64,000 nt of DNA. Source: CAG-552 sp964516925 (GTDB lineage: Bacteria > Bacillota > Clostridia > Christensenellales > Pumilibacteraceae). The position numbers and the translations under genes were made by a program. The stretch covers positions 1 through 64,000 of the forward strand of contig CAZEXL010000001.1 of the NCBI GenBank assembly GCA_964516925.1. The letters run 5' to 3'. This document shows positions 16,961 through 25,306 of the stretch, one piece after another; position 1 is the stretch's first letter; each line of letters starts with the position of its first letter. The notes below the pieces were generated by a model. It searched no databases. It had not been told where the DNA came from and was given only the letters and a program-made list of their open reading frames with translations.

Positions 16961-16994
16961 AAAAAAAACTCGCTTCTTATAAGCGAGTTTTTTT
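16961..16994. terminator. Bidirectional terminator between the pilus operon and ftsZ
   Basis: Perfect 9-bp stem AACTCGCTT / AAGCGAGTT with a 5-nt loop, flanked by an A-run on the left and a T-run on the right. It can end both the plus-strand pilus operon and the minus-strand ftsQAZ transcript. Confidence 0.92.
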
Positions 16995-17018
16995 AATGTT
17001 CCGATTAAATAAACTAAA

Positions 17019-18302
17019 TTATTGTTGATTTTTTCTTTCGTTAAGTCTTCTTAAAAATTCAGGCATATCGTCGTCTACCGCAACTCTCGAACTACCAAAA
17101 GTGCGCTGCTTAGACTCATACGGATTTTGCAACACTTGTTGCTGACGTCCGATGGGCTGTTCGGGTTGTTTCGGCTGAACGTTTTGCGGCTTGGGCATTG
17201 GCATCAAGGGTTCATAGTATCCGCCTTGTCGCTCTTGACGCTGCGGCTGCGCTTGTTGGAAACCACCAAAAGGTCCGATACGATTATCATCGCCGCGTTG
17301 TTTTTCAAATTGCTGTTGCGGATAAGTCGGACGTTTTGCCGTCGGAGTTCCCTCGAATCCCGTAGCAATTATCGTAACTAATATTTCGTCTTCCAAATCG
17401 TCTCTCACGTCTGCGCCGAATATAATGTTCGCATCTCTATGAGCTACCTGTCGTACGAGATCCGCCGCCTCATTAACTTCGCTAAGAGTCATATCGGGAC
17501 TACCTATAACGTTTAATATAACGCTGGTCGCGCCTTCGATAGTAGTTTCGAGCATGGGACTATAAACAGCTTGTTGTACCGCTTCGGTCGTTCTACCCTC
17601 GCCTTTACCGCGGCCTATACCCATATGCGCAACGCCTTTGTCGCGCATTACCGTGCAAACGTCAGCAAAGTCAAGATTGATCATAGCCGGCGAAACGATA
17701 AGATCGCTTATACCTTGTATACCTTGACGCAACACGTCATCGGCATACTTAAACGATTCTTTCATAGGCATGTTTGGAGCTACAAGCATCAACTTTTCGT
17801 TGGGAATAACAACTATAGTATCTACGGCTTTACGAAGGTTTGCAACGCCGATTTCTGCGTGCTCCATTCTTACTCTGCCTTCAAACGCAAACGGTTTTGT
17901 AACCACAGCTACCGTCAATTTGCCCATCTCTTTGGCAATATTTGCCACTACAGGAGCAGCGCCCGTTCCGGTACCGCCGCCCATACCGGCGGTAATAAAT
18001 ACTAAATCAGCGTCTTTAATAGCTTCCGTAATGGCAAGTTTGCTTTCTTCCGCAGCTCTTTGTCCGACTTCTGGCTGAGCTCCGGCGCCTTGTCCGTGCG
18101 TAAGCTTGTCCCCGATTTGAATTCTTACAGGGGCTTTAGACATTTTAAGCGCCTGCAAATCGGTGTTGATTGCGATAAAATCAGCGCTCTTGATATTCAC
18201 GGAAAGCATACTGTTTACAGCGTTTCCGCCACCGCCACCGACACCTACTACTTTGATAGATACGGGTGGCTTAAAATAATCTGCATTTTTGTTGGGTTCC
18301 AT
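17019..18302 (-). CDS. ftsZ: Cell division protein FtsZ
   Basis: 427-residue tubulin-like GTPase forming the Z-ring. It shows the GGGGGNAV loop near residue 21, the tubulin signature GMGGGTGTGAAP near residue 105 and the T7 loop NLDFADV. A Gln/Pro-rich variable linker (about 320-400) precedes the conserved C-terminal peptide DDDMPEFLRRLNERK that binds FtsA. It lies 18 nt behind ftsA with GGAGG before the ATG. Confidence 0.98.
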   Translation of the reverse strand: MEPNKNADYFKPPVSIKVVGVGGGGGNAVNSMLSVNIKSADFIAINTDLQALKMSKAPVRIQIGDKLTHGQGAGAQPEVGQRAAEESKLAITEAIKDADLVFITAGMGGGTGTGAAPVVANIAKEMGKLTVAVVTKPFAFEGRVRMEHAEIGVANLRKAVDTIVVIPNEKLMLVAPNMPMKESFKYADDVLRQGIQGISDLIVSPAMINLDFADVCTVMRDKGVAHMGIGRGKGEGRTTEAVQQAVYSPMLETTIEGATSVILNVIGSPDMTLSEVNEAADLVRQVAHRDANIIFGADVRDDLEDEILVTIIATGFEGTPTAKRPTYPQQQFEKQRGDDNRIGPFGGFQQAQPQRQERQGGYYEPLMPMPKPQNVQPKQPEQPIGRQQQVLQNPYESKQRTFGSSRVAVDDDMPEFLRRLNERKNQQ

Positions 18303-18320
18303 TTAATTAATACCTCCAAG

Positions 18321-19463
18321 TTACTTTTTGAATAATTTCGCAAAGAAACCTTTTTTCTGCGAAACTTGTATATTTATGGCAAGATCTAACAAGCCTAGAC
18401 TGCTAGACCATGCAGGGACTTCCATTTGCGGAATGCGAGGAGCAACGATTTCTACCGGTCTACCGAATTTTTCCGATAGAATTTCCTTTGCGCCACGCAT
18501 ATAGGATATTCCTCCGCCAGTTAGCGAATAAGGAATATTGTCCGGAATCTCATATTGGCTTAACTCCAAACATTTTAACACCGTCTTAGCAATAGTAGAA
18601 ATACGAGCCGATACAATTTCATTGGTAAGAGCAGCCGGATATTTGTCGCTTACTTCATAATAATCATCGTCGCCCATGCTCAACGTAAGCGCTACTTTGC
18701 GTTTAAGCGCCTCGGCTTCGGCAAACGAAATTTTAAAGTAATTGGCAAGATCTCCGGTAATATTTCCTCCGCCAAGACTAAACGAATGCAACGACAGTAA
18801 TCCGTCACCTCTAACCAATGCAACGTTGGTCGTAATATATCCGACATCTATAAGCACAACGTATTGATCGCGCTTTACTTCTTCGAACAAAAATAATGTT
18901 TCGGCAAGAACGCTCGAAATAAATTCAACTTCTTTAATATCCAAAGAATCCAACACTGCGCTTACGCTATTTACAAAACCGATCTCAGCTAGCAAATAAG
19001 AAATATGCCCGCTTAACTTCGAGGACATCATTCCCAACGGTTCGATGAGTCGCCTCTCATTACTCAACGTATAATAAATCGGTTGAATATTGATAAGTTT
19101 AAGCGCCGGATCTCTAAAATTGTTACCTTGCTCATGCAACATATCGACATCTTTTTCGGTAATTTTATGTTTGTTATTACCAAAATTACATTCAACGTCT
19201 TTGCAAACGCAAACTGTAAAATCACCCGGGACTCCTACGTACAGTTTGTTTATTTTTGCTTTAGCTGTTGTTTCAGCCTTCGATATAGCATGTTCTACCG
19301 CAAGTGCGAGTTGATCGGGACAAAAAAATTCTCCGTCGCAAAAGCCCTGATATTCAGCCTCGCCTTTTCCGCTGATTGTTAGCGTATTGTTTATACCGCG
19401 CTGTCCTATTAGCGCCGTAATTTTACTTGACCCAAAATCAAGAATTGCCACATCCTGCGTCAT
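18321..19463 (-). CDS. ftsA: Cell division protein FtsA
   Basis: 380-residue actin-like membrane tether of FtsZ. The ATPase fold is visible (AILDFGSSKITALIG at the N-terminus, VVLIDVGYITTNVAL, LTGGGISYMRGA), with the FtsA-specific 1C insert and a C-terminal amphipathic helix (KKGFFAKLFKK) for membrane binding. The ATG overlaps the ftsQ stop codon (ATGA) and has GAGGAGAA upstream. It is shorter than many FtsA (about 420). Confidence 0.95.
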   Translation of the reverse strand: MTQDVAILDFGSSKITALIGQRGINNTLTISGKGEAEYQGFCDGEFFCPDQLALAVEHAISKAETTAKAKINKLYVGVPGDFTVCVCKDVECNFGNNKHKITEKDVDMLHEQGNNFRDPALKLINIQPIYYTLSNERRLIEPLGMMSSKLSGHISYLLAEIGFVNSVSAVLDSLDIKEVEFISSVLAETLFLFEEVKRDQYVVLIDVGYITTNVALVRGDGLLSLHSFSLGGGNITGDLANYFKISFAEAEALKRKVALTLSMGDDDYYEVSDKYPAALTNEIVSARISTIAKTVLKCLELSQYEIPDNIPYSLTGGGISYMRGAKEILSEKFGRPVEIVAPRIPQMEVPAWSSSLGLLDLAINIQVSQKKGFFAKLFKK

Positions 19464-20233
19464 AAGTTATTCTCCTCATAGATTTTATCATTTTCGGGCG
19501 AATAAAAAACTTCGTCCGTGTTTACGGCTATAATCATCCCCGACGTTCTGTATTCCGGTTTTGCAGTATATAACGATAAAGCTTTACGCAATTTTTCGCC
19601 GGCATTATCATCATGAATTAGTTTGATAAGCACACCTGCGCGCGTTTTAACGTAAATCGCAGTATCGGTATATGCAAGATCGATAGATTCAATAAGAGCG
19701 GGCGCGTTCGTGTCGCGAAAATTAAGTCTTTCAAGCACCGTAATTATATCCTGCAAAGCCGAAAACCTATTCGATGTCGCAAACGTATCTCCGACCGAAG
19801 GAGCGTCGGTAAGATTTAACTTGATCTTTATGACACTACTGCCGCTGCTCGTTTCTTGCCGTCTTAAAATTCTACCGTCTATACCGCATACGTAATAATA
19901 ACCGTTATAAGCAAGCTCAAAATAATCGTAAAGTTTTACAAAATTAATCGATACTCTGTTTGGAAACAGTCTTTCGATATTTACGACTTTAATCCCGCCT
20001 ACTTCTTCCTGAATTTCGTCAATAAGCTGATCTTCATCCAACGCAAAAATGCTTTTACCGATAAGCTTATCCTTGCAAAACTCAACTTTTCCGATTAACT
20101 CCTCATCGTCTGCATTATAGCAATATGCGTCTACTGTTTTTATACTGAAAATTGCGCTGCCTACAGCGATAAGCAACGTTAACGAAAGAAGTATTCCGAA
20201 AATTATCAGCAGTCTTTTGTTACGCATATACAT
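19460..20233 (-). CDS. ftsQ: Division protein FtsQ/DivIB
   Basis: 257-residue bitopic protein: short basic N-terminus, one membrane helix (about residues 8-30), then a POTRA domain (EFCKDKLIGKSIFALDEDQL, VNIERLFPNRVSINFVK) and the beta domain. It stabilises the divisome with FtsL and FtsB. The start is uncertain between ATGs at 20233 and 20227; neither has a Shine-Dalgarno. A good promoter ends 5 nt before 20233, so a leaderless message is likely. An upstream TTG would lie before the transcription start. Confidence 0.88.
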   Translation of the reverse strand: MYMRNKRLLIIFGILLSLTLLIAVGSAIFSIKTVDAYCYNADDEELIGKVEFCKDKLIGKSIFALDEDQLIDEIQEEVGGIKVVNIERLFPNRVSINFVKLYDYFELAYNGYYYVCGIDGRILRRQETSSGSSVIKIKLNLTDAPSVGDTFATSNRFSALQDIITVLERLNFRDTNAPALIESIDLAYTDTAIYVKTRAGVLIKLIHDDNAGEKLRKALSLYTAKPEYRTSGMIIAVNTDEVFYSPENDKIYEENNL

Positions 20234-20238
20234 GAAGT

Positions 20239-20267
20239 ATTGTAACAAAATAAATATAAAAAATCAA
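20239..20267 (-). promoter_or_regulatory. Sigma-A promoter of ftsQ-ftsA-ftsZ
   Basis: Minus strand: -35 TTGATT (20262-20267), 17-bp spacer, -10 TACAAT (20239-20244). The ftsQ ATG (20233) begins 5 nt after the -10 box, leaving almost no room for a leader. Confidence 0.7.
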
Positions 20268-20314
20268 GTATTAATATCGAGTATTAGAACTATTTTTTTC
20301 TTACGGCAAAAATT

Positions 20315-21583
20315 TTACGTTACTTTTCTTATCCTTTGCACCGTTGCGCCGAGACTACATAATTCTTGCTCTATATGTTCATATCCTCTGTCTATATGTT
20401 CTATACCGTTAATCGTCGTTGTTCCTCTTGCCGACAAAGCGGCTACCACCAAAGCCGCACCGCCGCGAAGATCTTGAGCCATCACGGCAGCAGAATGCAA
20501 GTCCGTTCCGTTAATCGTAATAGTCTTTCCGTTTATTTCTATGTCCGCACCCATTTGTCTAAGCTGATAAACAAACTTAAATCTATTTTCAAAAAGAGTT
20601 TCGGTAACGATACTCTTCCCGCTTGCCGAACACATCGCAGCAACGAGCAACGGTTGTAAATCGGTCGGAAATCCGGGATATGGCAAAGTAACCGTTTGCC
20701 TTATCGCTTTAATTCTTTTATTGCAAACGATACGTATTCCGTCGCTAAACTTCAGCACGTCGACTCCGGCTAAAACAAATTTTCTGACTGCCGCCGCCAT
20801 GTGTTCTTCCTTTGCGTTTTGCAAAAAAACGTCTCCGCCAACTGCCGCAGTAGCTGCAACGTAAGTTCCCGCAACAATTCTGTCTTTTATAGGTTTAAAC
20901 TTTGTTCCTCCTAAAACTTTGCGCCCTTCAACCACTATCGTGTTGCTACCGGCACCGTAAATATGCGCGCCTAGTGCTTTTAAAAAGCATGCCAGGTCTA
21001 CGATTTCAGGTTCTTTTGCGCTTCCGTAAATCGTTGTTTTTGCTCCGCCCAAAGCCGCTGCCATCATAAGATTTTCCGTTGCTCCGACCGAAGGATACGA
21101 AAGTCTTACGACACCTCCTTGCGGTCTGCCTTTACACGTTAATGTACGGTTCCCGCTTTCGTCGGATTCCACTACGCTTACACCGAGCTTTTTTAATCCG
21201 TTAATATGTAAATCGATGGGGCGCGCCCCTATTTCGCAACCTCCCGGCATAGAAATTTTCGCCTCGCCGCATCTTGCAACAAGCGGTCCTAGAATAAAAA
21301 TAGACGAACGAATTTTTTTCATTAAGCTTCGATTTATCGTATACGGATCTATAGTTTTACAGCAAACGCATATTTTGCCTTCGTCAAAACTTATTTTTCC
21401 CCCTATGCTTGCTATAATTTCGAGCATATCGTCTATGTCGCTTAATTTTGGACAATCTTCTATTATAACTTCGTCTTTTGTTAAAACGCAGGCAGCCAAA
21501 ACGGGTAAAACCGAATTTTTTGCTCCTTTAAGAACAATCTTCCCGTTTAATTTGTCGGCGCCCTCTACAATAAATGCGTCCAT
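20315..21583 (-). CDS. murA: UDP-N-acetylglucosamine 1-carboxyvinyltransferase MurA
   Basis: 422-residue enzyme of the first committed step of peptidoglycan synthesis, transferring enolpyruvate from PEP to UDP-GlcNAc. The fosfomycin-target loop PGGCEIGARPIDLHI carries the catalytic Cys near residue 115; GAKNSVLP near residue 20 and FPTDLQP are also family motifs. The ATG at 21583 has GGAGGG 9 nt upstream. It lies between the coiled-coil gene and ftsQ. Confidence 0.97.
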   Translation of the reverse strand: MDAFIVEGADKLNGKIVLKGAKNSVLPVLAACVLTKDEVIIEDCPKLSDIDDMLEIIASIGGKISFDEGKICVCCKTIDPYTINRSLMKKIRSSIFILGPLVARCGEAKISMPGGCEIGARPIDLHINGLKKLGVSVVESDESGNRTLTCKGRPQGGVVRLSYPSVGATENLMMAAALGGAKTTIYGSAKEPEIVDLACFLKALGAHIYGAGSNTIVVEGRKVLGGTKFKPIKDRIVAGTYVAATAAVGGDVFLQNAKEEHMAAAVRKFVLAGVDVLKFSDGIRIVCNKRIKAIRQTVTLPYPGFPTDLQPLLVAAMCSASGKSIVTETLFENRFKFVYQLRQMGADIEINGKTITINGTDLHSAAVMAQDLRGGAALVVAALSARGTTTINGIEHIDRGYEHIEQELCSLGATVQRIRKVT

Positions 21584-21668
21584 TGCATATTTCCCTCCGT
21601 ATACCATAATTATATGCGGAAAAAATTGTTGTGTTTCGCCGTTTTGCGACTTTGAATGTAAACAATAT

Positions 21669-21704
21669 AAAAAAGCTTCTTCGATAGTTTCGAAAAAGCT
21701 TTTA
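21669..21704 (-). terminator. Rho-independent terminator after the coiled-coil gene
   Basis: Long AT-rich hairpin with matching AAAAGCTT-type arms and inner TTCGA/TCGAA pairs. A T-rich tract follows on the minus strand; the plus strand also has some T-run. It separates the 21736 gene from murA. Confidence 0.7.
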
Positions 21705-21735
21705 TTTAAACACTAGGATAACAATATATAAGTAA

Positions 21736-22068
21736 TTAAATCGTCATCATATCGGCAAGTTTTACGAGCTCTTGCTTGAGCTCTGCCAGCGAAAACTCAT
21801 TAGAGCCGCCGCACAAAGTATTTGCTTCGCTCAGCCTGTCGTTTATCAAAGTACTTAATTTTTCTTTTAATGCAACGATTTCATCTAAAATAAGATTGCC
21901 GAAATTCTCCGTTTTATTTTCGCCGTTTTCCTCTATTTTTACTAGCGAAACGGCGTCGATTTGTTTTTTTAGTTGCGCAATTTGTTCGGTTTGCGTGATA
22001 ACAACATTTTTAAGTTCGGCGATTTCCGTAGTAAGCTTTTCAAACAGTTGTTCGGTTTTTTTACTCAT
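21736..22068 (-). CDS. Small coiled-coil protein, unknown
   Basis: 110 residues, almost entirely heptad-like: LFEKLTTEIAELKNVVITQ, then TEQIAQLKKQID, and after a short acidic loop a second helix LDEIVALKEKLSTLI and a third ELKQELVKLADMM. No membrane segment and one Cys. It has its own strong promoter, an AGGAGAA site and a terminator, so it is a genuine monocistronic gene. Its place beside murA and ftsQ invites a division role similar to ZapA/ZapB-type proteins, but no family motif supports that. Confidence 0.75.
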   Translation of the reverse strand: MSKKTEQLFEKLTTEIAELKNVVITQTEQIAQLKKQIDAVSLVKIEENGENKTENFGNLILDEIVALKEKLSTLINDRLSEANTLCGGSNEFSLAELKQELVKLADMMTI

Positions 22069-22091
22069 TTTAATTCTCCTTAACCGAGAAT

Positions 22092-22120
22092 ATATTACTA
22101 CAAATCGGCAACAATGTCAA
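22092..22120 (-). promoter_or_regulatory. Sigma-A promoter of the coiled-coil gene
   Basis: Minus strand: -35 TTGACA (22115-22120), 17-bp spacer, -10 TAATAT (22092-22097), 23 nt before the ATG. Confidence 0.8.
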
Positions 22121-22244
22121 CCTCTTATCTAAGTTAGGCAAATAATTTTGTATATTATTTTTACGTTTTCACGCTAGAAAAATCCGTCGTAAATATTTAT
22201 TTGGATAAAAAGCGTCAATTTGTGGAAAAAAGACCGTTTTTCGT

Positions 22245-22273
22245 TTGCGTTTTATAAAAAGTAATGGTATAAT
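22245..22273 (+). promoter_or_regulatory. Sigma-A promoter of serC-serA
   Basis: -35 TTGCGT (22245-22250), 17-bp spacer, -10 TATAAT (22268-22273). The predicted leader is about 26 nt and carries AAGGAG before the serC ATG. No T-box or riboswitch-like structure is visible. Confidence 0.75.
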
Positions 22274-22305
22274 GGTCATACAATAAATATTCAAGGAGTA
22301 TTTTT

Positions 22306-23388
22306 ATGAATAGAGTTTACAATTTTTCAGCAGGTCCTTCTATGCTTCCTTTGGAAGTTCTTAAAAGGGTTCAAAGCAAAATGCTCGACTACGAAGGTTC
22401 GGGTATGAGCGTTATGGAAATGAGCCATCGCTCAAAGTACTACGATGCAATCAACAACGAAGCAGAAAGCCTTCTTAGAGAGCTTATGCATGTGCCTGAA
22501 AATTATGACATCATATTTATTCAGGGCGGCGCGTCTACTCAGTTCGAAGCTATTCCTCTTAACCTTCACACCAACGGAAAAGCAGACTACATCCTTTCGG
22601 GTAACTTCTCCAGCAAGTCGTACAAAGAGGCTAAGAAGTTCACGGACGCAAAAGCAGCTGCAAGCAGCGAAGATAAAAACTTCACATACATTCCGCAGAC
22701 CACTCCGGATATGTTCCGCGCAGACGCAGACTATGTGCATATTTGCTACAACAACACCATTTACGGTACTCGCTTTACAAAGCTTCCCGAAGTTCCGGCA
22801 GGCGTTCCCCTTGTAGGCGACGTTTCTTCCAACATCCTTAGCCAAGAAATCGACGTTAGCAAGTTCGGCGTATTGTACGGCGGCGCTCAAAAGAACGTTG
22901 CTCCCGCAGGCGTAACCGTTGTTATCGTAAGAAAAGATTTACAGGATAAATGCGCTCCCATCTGCCCGACCATGCTTAAATGGAGCACTCAGGTAGAAAA
23001 GAAGAGCCTTTACAACACTCCGCCGTGCTGGTCCACCTACGTTGCTATGGAAGTGTTCCGTTATCTTAAGGAACTCGGCGGCGTACCCGCTATGCAAAAG
23101 ATCAACGAAGAAAAGGCTAAGATCCTTTATGACTTCCTTGACAACAGCAAGTTCTTCGTAAACAAAGTTAATCCGGCTGACCGTTCGCTTATGAACGTTC
23201 CCTTCTTCTCGCCGTCGCCCGAACTTGACGCTAAGTTCGTTGCAGAAGCAGCTAAGGAAGGTCTCGTAACCCTTAAGGGTCATAAGCTTGTAGGCGGTAT
23301 GCGCGCAAGTATCTACAACGCTATGCCTATCGAAGGCGTTAAGAAGCTTGTTGAATTCATGGCTAAATTCGAAAAGGAAAACAAATAA
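22306..23388 (+). CDS. serC: Phosphoserine aminotransferase
   Basis: 360-residue class V PLP aminotransferase that converts 3-phosphohydroxypyruvate to phosphoserine. It begins with the family signature VYNFSAGPSMLPLEVL; GSGMSVMEMSHRS and the PLP-lysine region YGGAQKNVAPAG (near residue 195) follow. It is co-transcribed with serA, 19 nt apart, on the strand opposite to the surrounding wall genes. Codon usage is richer in C-ending codons (TTC, AAC, ATC) than its neighbours, which suggests high expression. Confidence 0.96.
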   Translation: MNRVYNFSAGPSMLPLEVLKRVQSKMLDYEGSGMSVMEMSHRSKYYDAINNEAESLLRELMHVPENYDIIFIQGGASTQFEAIPLNLHTNGKADYILSGNFSSKSYKEAKKFTDAKAAASSEDKNFTYIPQTTPDMFRADADYVHICYNNTIYGTRFTKLPEVPAGVPLVGDVSSNILSQEIDVSKFGVLYGGAQKNVAPAGVTVVIVRKDLQDKCAPICPTMLKWSTQVEKKSLYNTPPCWSTYVAMEVFRYLKELGGVPAMQKINEEKAKILYDFLDNSKFFVNKVNPADRSLMNVPFFSPSPELDAKFVAEAAKEGLVTLKGHKLVGGMRASIYNAMPIEGVKKLVEFMAKFEKENK

Positions 23389-23407
23389 TTTAAGGAGCTG
23401 ATTTATA

Positions 23408-24544
23408 ATGGCTAAGATTTTAAAACTTAACAAAATAAGCAAAATCGCAGACAAAGAGTTCCCGGCTTCGTACACTCTTACCGATGAGTGCGAGAATCCC
23501 GACGGTATCATCCTTCGTTCGTTCAAAATGCACGATTATCCCCTTGCAGATTCGCTTCTTTGCGTAGCAAGAGCCGGCGCAGGCGTAAACAACATTCCGC
23601 TTGACAAGTGCGGCGACAAAGGTATTATCGTATTTAATACTCCGGGCGCTAACTCCAACGCAGTTAAGGAACTTGCTCTTTGCATGATGTTTATGTGCGG
23701 CAGAAGAATTGCTCCCGCTATGACTTGGGCACAAGGTCTTAAAGGCACCGCAGATATCGGCAAACAGGTAGAAGACGGCAAAAAGGCATTCATCGGCGGC
23801 GAGATCTTCGGAAAAACTCTCGGTATTGCAGGTCTTGGCGCAATCGGCAGCAAGCTTGCAAAAGTAGCTTTCGCTCTTGGTATGAACGTTATCGGTTACG
23901 ATCCGCACATCACTCAGGAACGTATCAACGCTATCAACCCCGCTCTTAGAATCGTTTCGCTTGAAGAACTTTATAAGGAAAGCGATTTTATCTCGCTCCA
24001 CGTTCCGTTTAAGGATACCACCAAGAACATGATCAATGCCGAAACTATCGCTACAATGAAGAACGGCGTTAACATCATCAACTGCGCTCGTGGCGAACTT
24101 GTAGATAACGCAGCTATCGTAGAAGCAGTTAAGAGCGGCAAAGTTAATCGTTACGTTACCGACTTCCCGTGCGAAGAAGTTCTTGGCGTAGAGGGCATCA
24201 TCGCTACTCCGCACCTTGGCGCAAGCACTCCGGAAGCAGAAGACAACTGCGCATACATGGCTGCAGTTCAGATGGTTGACTTCATCGAAAACGGCAACAT
24301 CGTTAATTCGGTTAACTACCCCGCCCTTAAGAAAGAGCGCACCCAAGCTAGACGTCTTTGCGTATGCACCAAGAACGTTGCGGACATCAAGGCTCTCCTT
24401 GCTGCAAACGGCGTAAACGTAGACGATATGGCAGAAGCTCATCGCGGCGACTACGGCTATGCAGTCGTTGACCTTTGCTGCAACTGCACCGCAGATAAGC
24501 TTGCAGGCGTAGAAGGAATCTTGAAGGCAAGATTTATCGGCTAA
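23408..24544 (+). CDS. serA: D-3-phosphoglycerate dehydrogenase
   Basis: 378-residue NAD-dependent dehydrogenase for the first step of serine synthesis. It shows the Rossmann motif GLGAIGSKLAKVA near residue 145, the substrate Arg in NCARGELVD near 227, and the catalytic His in ATPHLGAST near 277. The C-terminal ~70 residues form an ACT-like domain (KNVADIKALLAANGVNV), the site of serine feedback in related enzymes. AAGGAG precedes the ATG. It shares the biased codon usage of serC and ends at a strong terminator. Confidence 0.95.
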   Translation: MAKILKLNKISKIADKEFPASYTLTDECENPDGIILRSFKMHDYPLADSLLCVARAGAGVNNIPLDKCGDKGIIVFNTPGANSNAVKELALCMMFMCGRRIAPAMTWAQGLKGTADIGKQVEDGKKAFIGGEIFGKTLGIAGLGAIGSKLAKVAFALGMNVIGYDPHITQERINAINPALRIVSLEELYKESDFISLHVPFKDTTKNMINAETIATMKNGVNIINCARGELVDNAAIVEAVKSGKVNRYVTDFPCEEVLGVEGIIATPHLGASTPEAEDNCAYMAAVQMVDFIENGNIVNSVNYPALKKERTQARRLCVCTKNVADIKALLAANGVNVDDMAEAHRGDYGYAVVDLCCNCTADKLAGVEGILKARFIG

Positions 24545-24588
24545 TAACCGCTAGATACTTACAAAAGATTTTAACGCACAAAAGATTA

Positions 24589-24623
24589 AAATCCGTCGGA
24601 TCTTTTCGACGGATTTATTTTTG
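24589..24623 (+). terminator. Rho-independent terminator of serC-serA
   Basis: Perfect 10-bp stem AAATCCGTCG / CGACGGATTT with an 8-nt loop followed by ATTTTTG, 45 nt past the serA stop. Confidence 0.9.
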
Positions 24624-24624
24624 T

Positions 24625-24660
24625 AAAAGAGCAATAAGTTTAATTGCTCATTGCTCTTTT
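24625..24660. terminator. Second, probably bidirectional terminator
   Basis: Perfect 11-bp stem AAAAGAGCAAT / ATTGCTCTTTT with a 14-nt loop, with T-rich flanks on the plus strand. It lies just past the stop of the minus-strand gene ending at 24675 and probably serves both directions. Confidence 0.75.
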
Positions 24661-24674
24661 TATAAAGCTTAATT

Positions 24675-25151
24675 CTACTTGTCAACTCTATCAAATTTTT
24701 TTATTTGTTCAAGTGTCAAAGTCCCAACTTCATTTTGCCAATTTATATAAACTCCCTTTATTTTTTCTCGATCGCTGTTTTTCATCGGATAATTATTATA
24801 ATAATATCTTAACCGCTCAATTTCATTTTCAACTTTAGGAGCAGTCTTAGAATCACCGCATAAAAAAAGCACAAAATAAATATCAATATTTCTATCACAA
24901 CAACTAACATATGTCAAAAATTGAGTTAGTTCTCCAATATGAACCTTTCTATCTCCTGCAGAAGAAGACTCCAGAATAATTATTGAATTATCTTTTTTTA
25001 ATATTTTATCAGGATGATAAAATTTAAAAAATTGTTCATTTTTGGTTTTATATTCTTCATATCCTTCTACTTTAATATTCTCTTTAAATTTTTTATCTTT
25101 TCCTTGTTTATTGCAATCGCAACGTCCTTGAGTTTGCTTTTCTATAGTCAT
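24675..25151 (-). CDS. Unknown accessory protein with possible nuclease-like core
   Basis: 158 residues from the ATG at 25151; an ATG four codons earlier (25163) is also possible. It has a Cys pair near the N-terminus (CDCNKQ), a Lys-rich linker and a central region with a strand-like NSIIILESS followed by GDRKVHIGELTQFLTYV and a second hydrophobic strand (IDIYFVLFLCG). This pattern of strand, acidic residue, then charged helix is loosely like PD-(D/E)XK-type folds, but I do not recognise the family. Codons are more A/T-rich than in the flanking genes and it splits the wall cluster, so recent acquisition is likely. The preferred start directly follows the stop of a small broken frame (TAA-T-ATG). 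Confidence 0.65.
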   Translation of the reverse strand: MTIEKQTQGRCDCNKQGKDKKFKENIKVEGYEEYKTKNEQFFKFYHPDKILKKDNSIIILESSSAGDRKVHIGELTQFLTYVSCCDRNIDIYFVLFLCGDSKTAPKVENEIERLRYYYNNYPMKNSDREKIKGVYINWQNEVGTLTLEQIKKFDRVDK

Positions 25152-25152
25152 A

Positions 25153-25306
25153 TTATTCACCATACAAATTATCAGCGCAAGGCAACGAACCTCCCATCAT
25201 CTTACACTTTTCGCAATTATTCTTCTACTTGTTTTATCCAAATAGTAAGTATCCCATCTACATAATGCCAATAGTTGCCGCTTTTTGCCGCATTTTCGCC
25301 CTCGAA
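25153..25306 (-). pseudogene. Small frameshifted coding remnant with Cys motif
   Basis: Two short minus-strand frames read like pieces of one small protein: GNYWHYVDGILTIWIKQVEE then stop, and, one base out of phase, NNCEKCKMMGGSLPCADN ending at 25153. Joined by a +1 shift near 25220-25230 they would give about 50 residues ending in a C-x2-C-x8-C motif. No good start codon is seen. It directly precedes the gene starting at 25151. Could be chance or a short leader reading frame. Confidence 0.3.

Noticed and set aside
23420..24442. Long minus-strand open frame (about 340 codons) opposite serA
   Set aside because: It is the mirror of serA, caused by biased codons in that gene. It shows no family motif, and serA on the other strand is certain.
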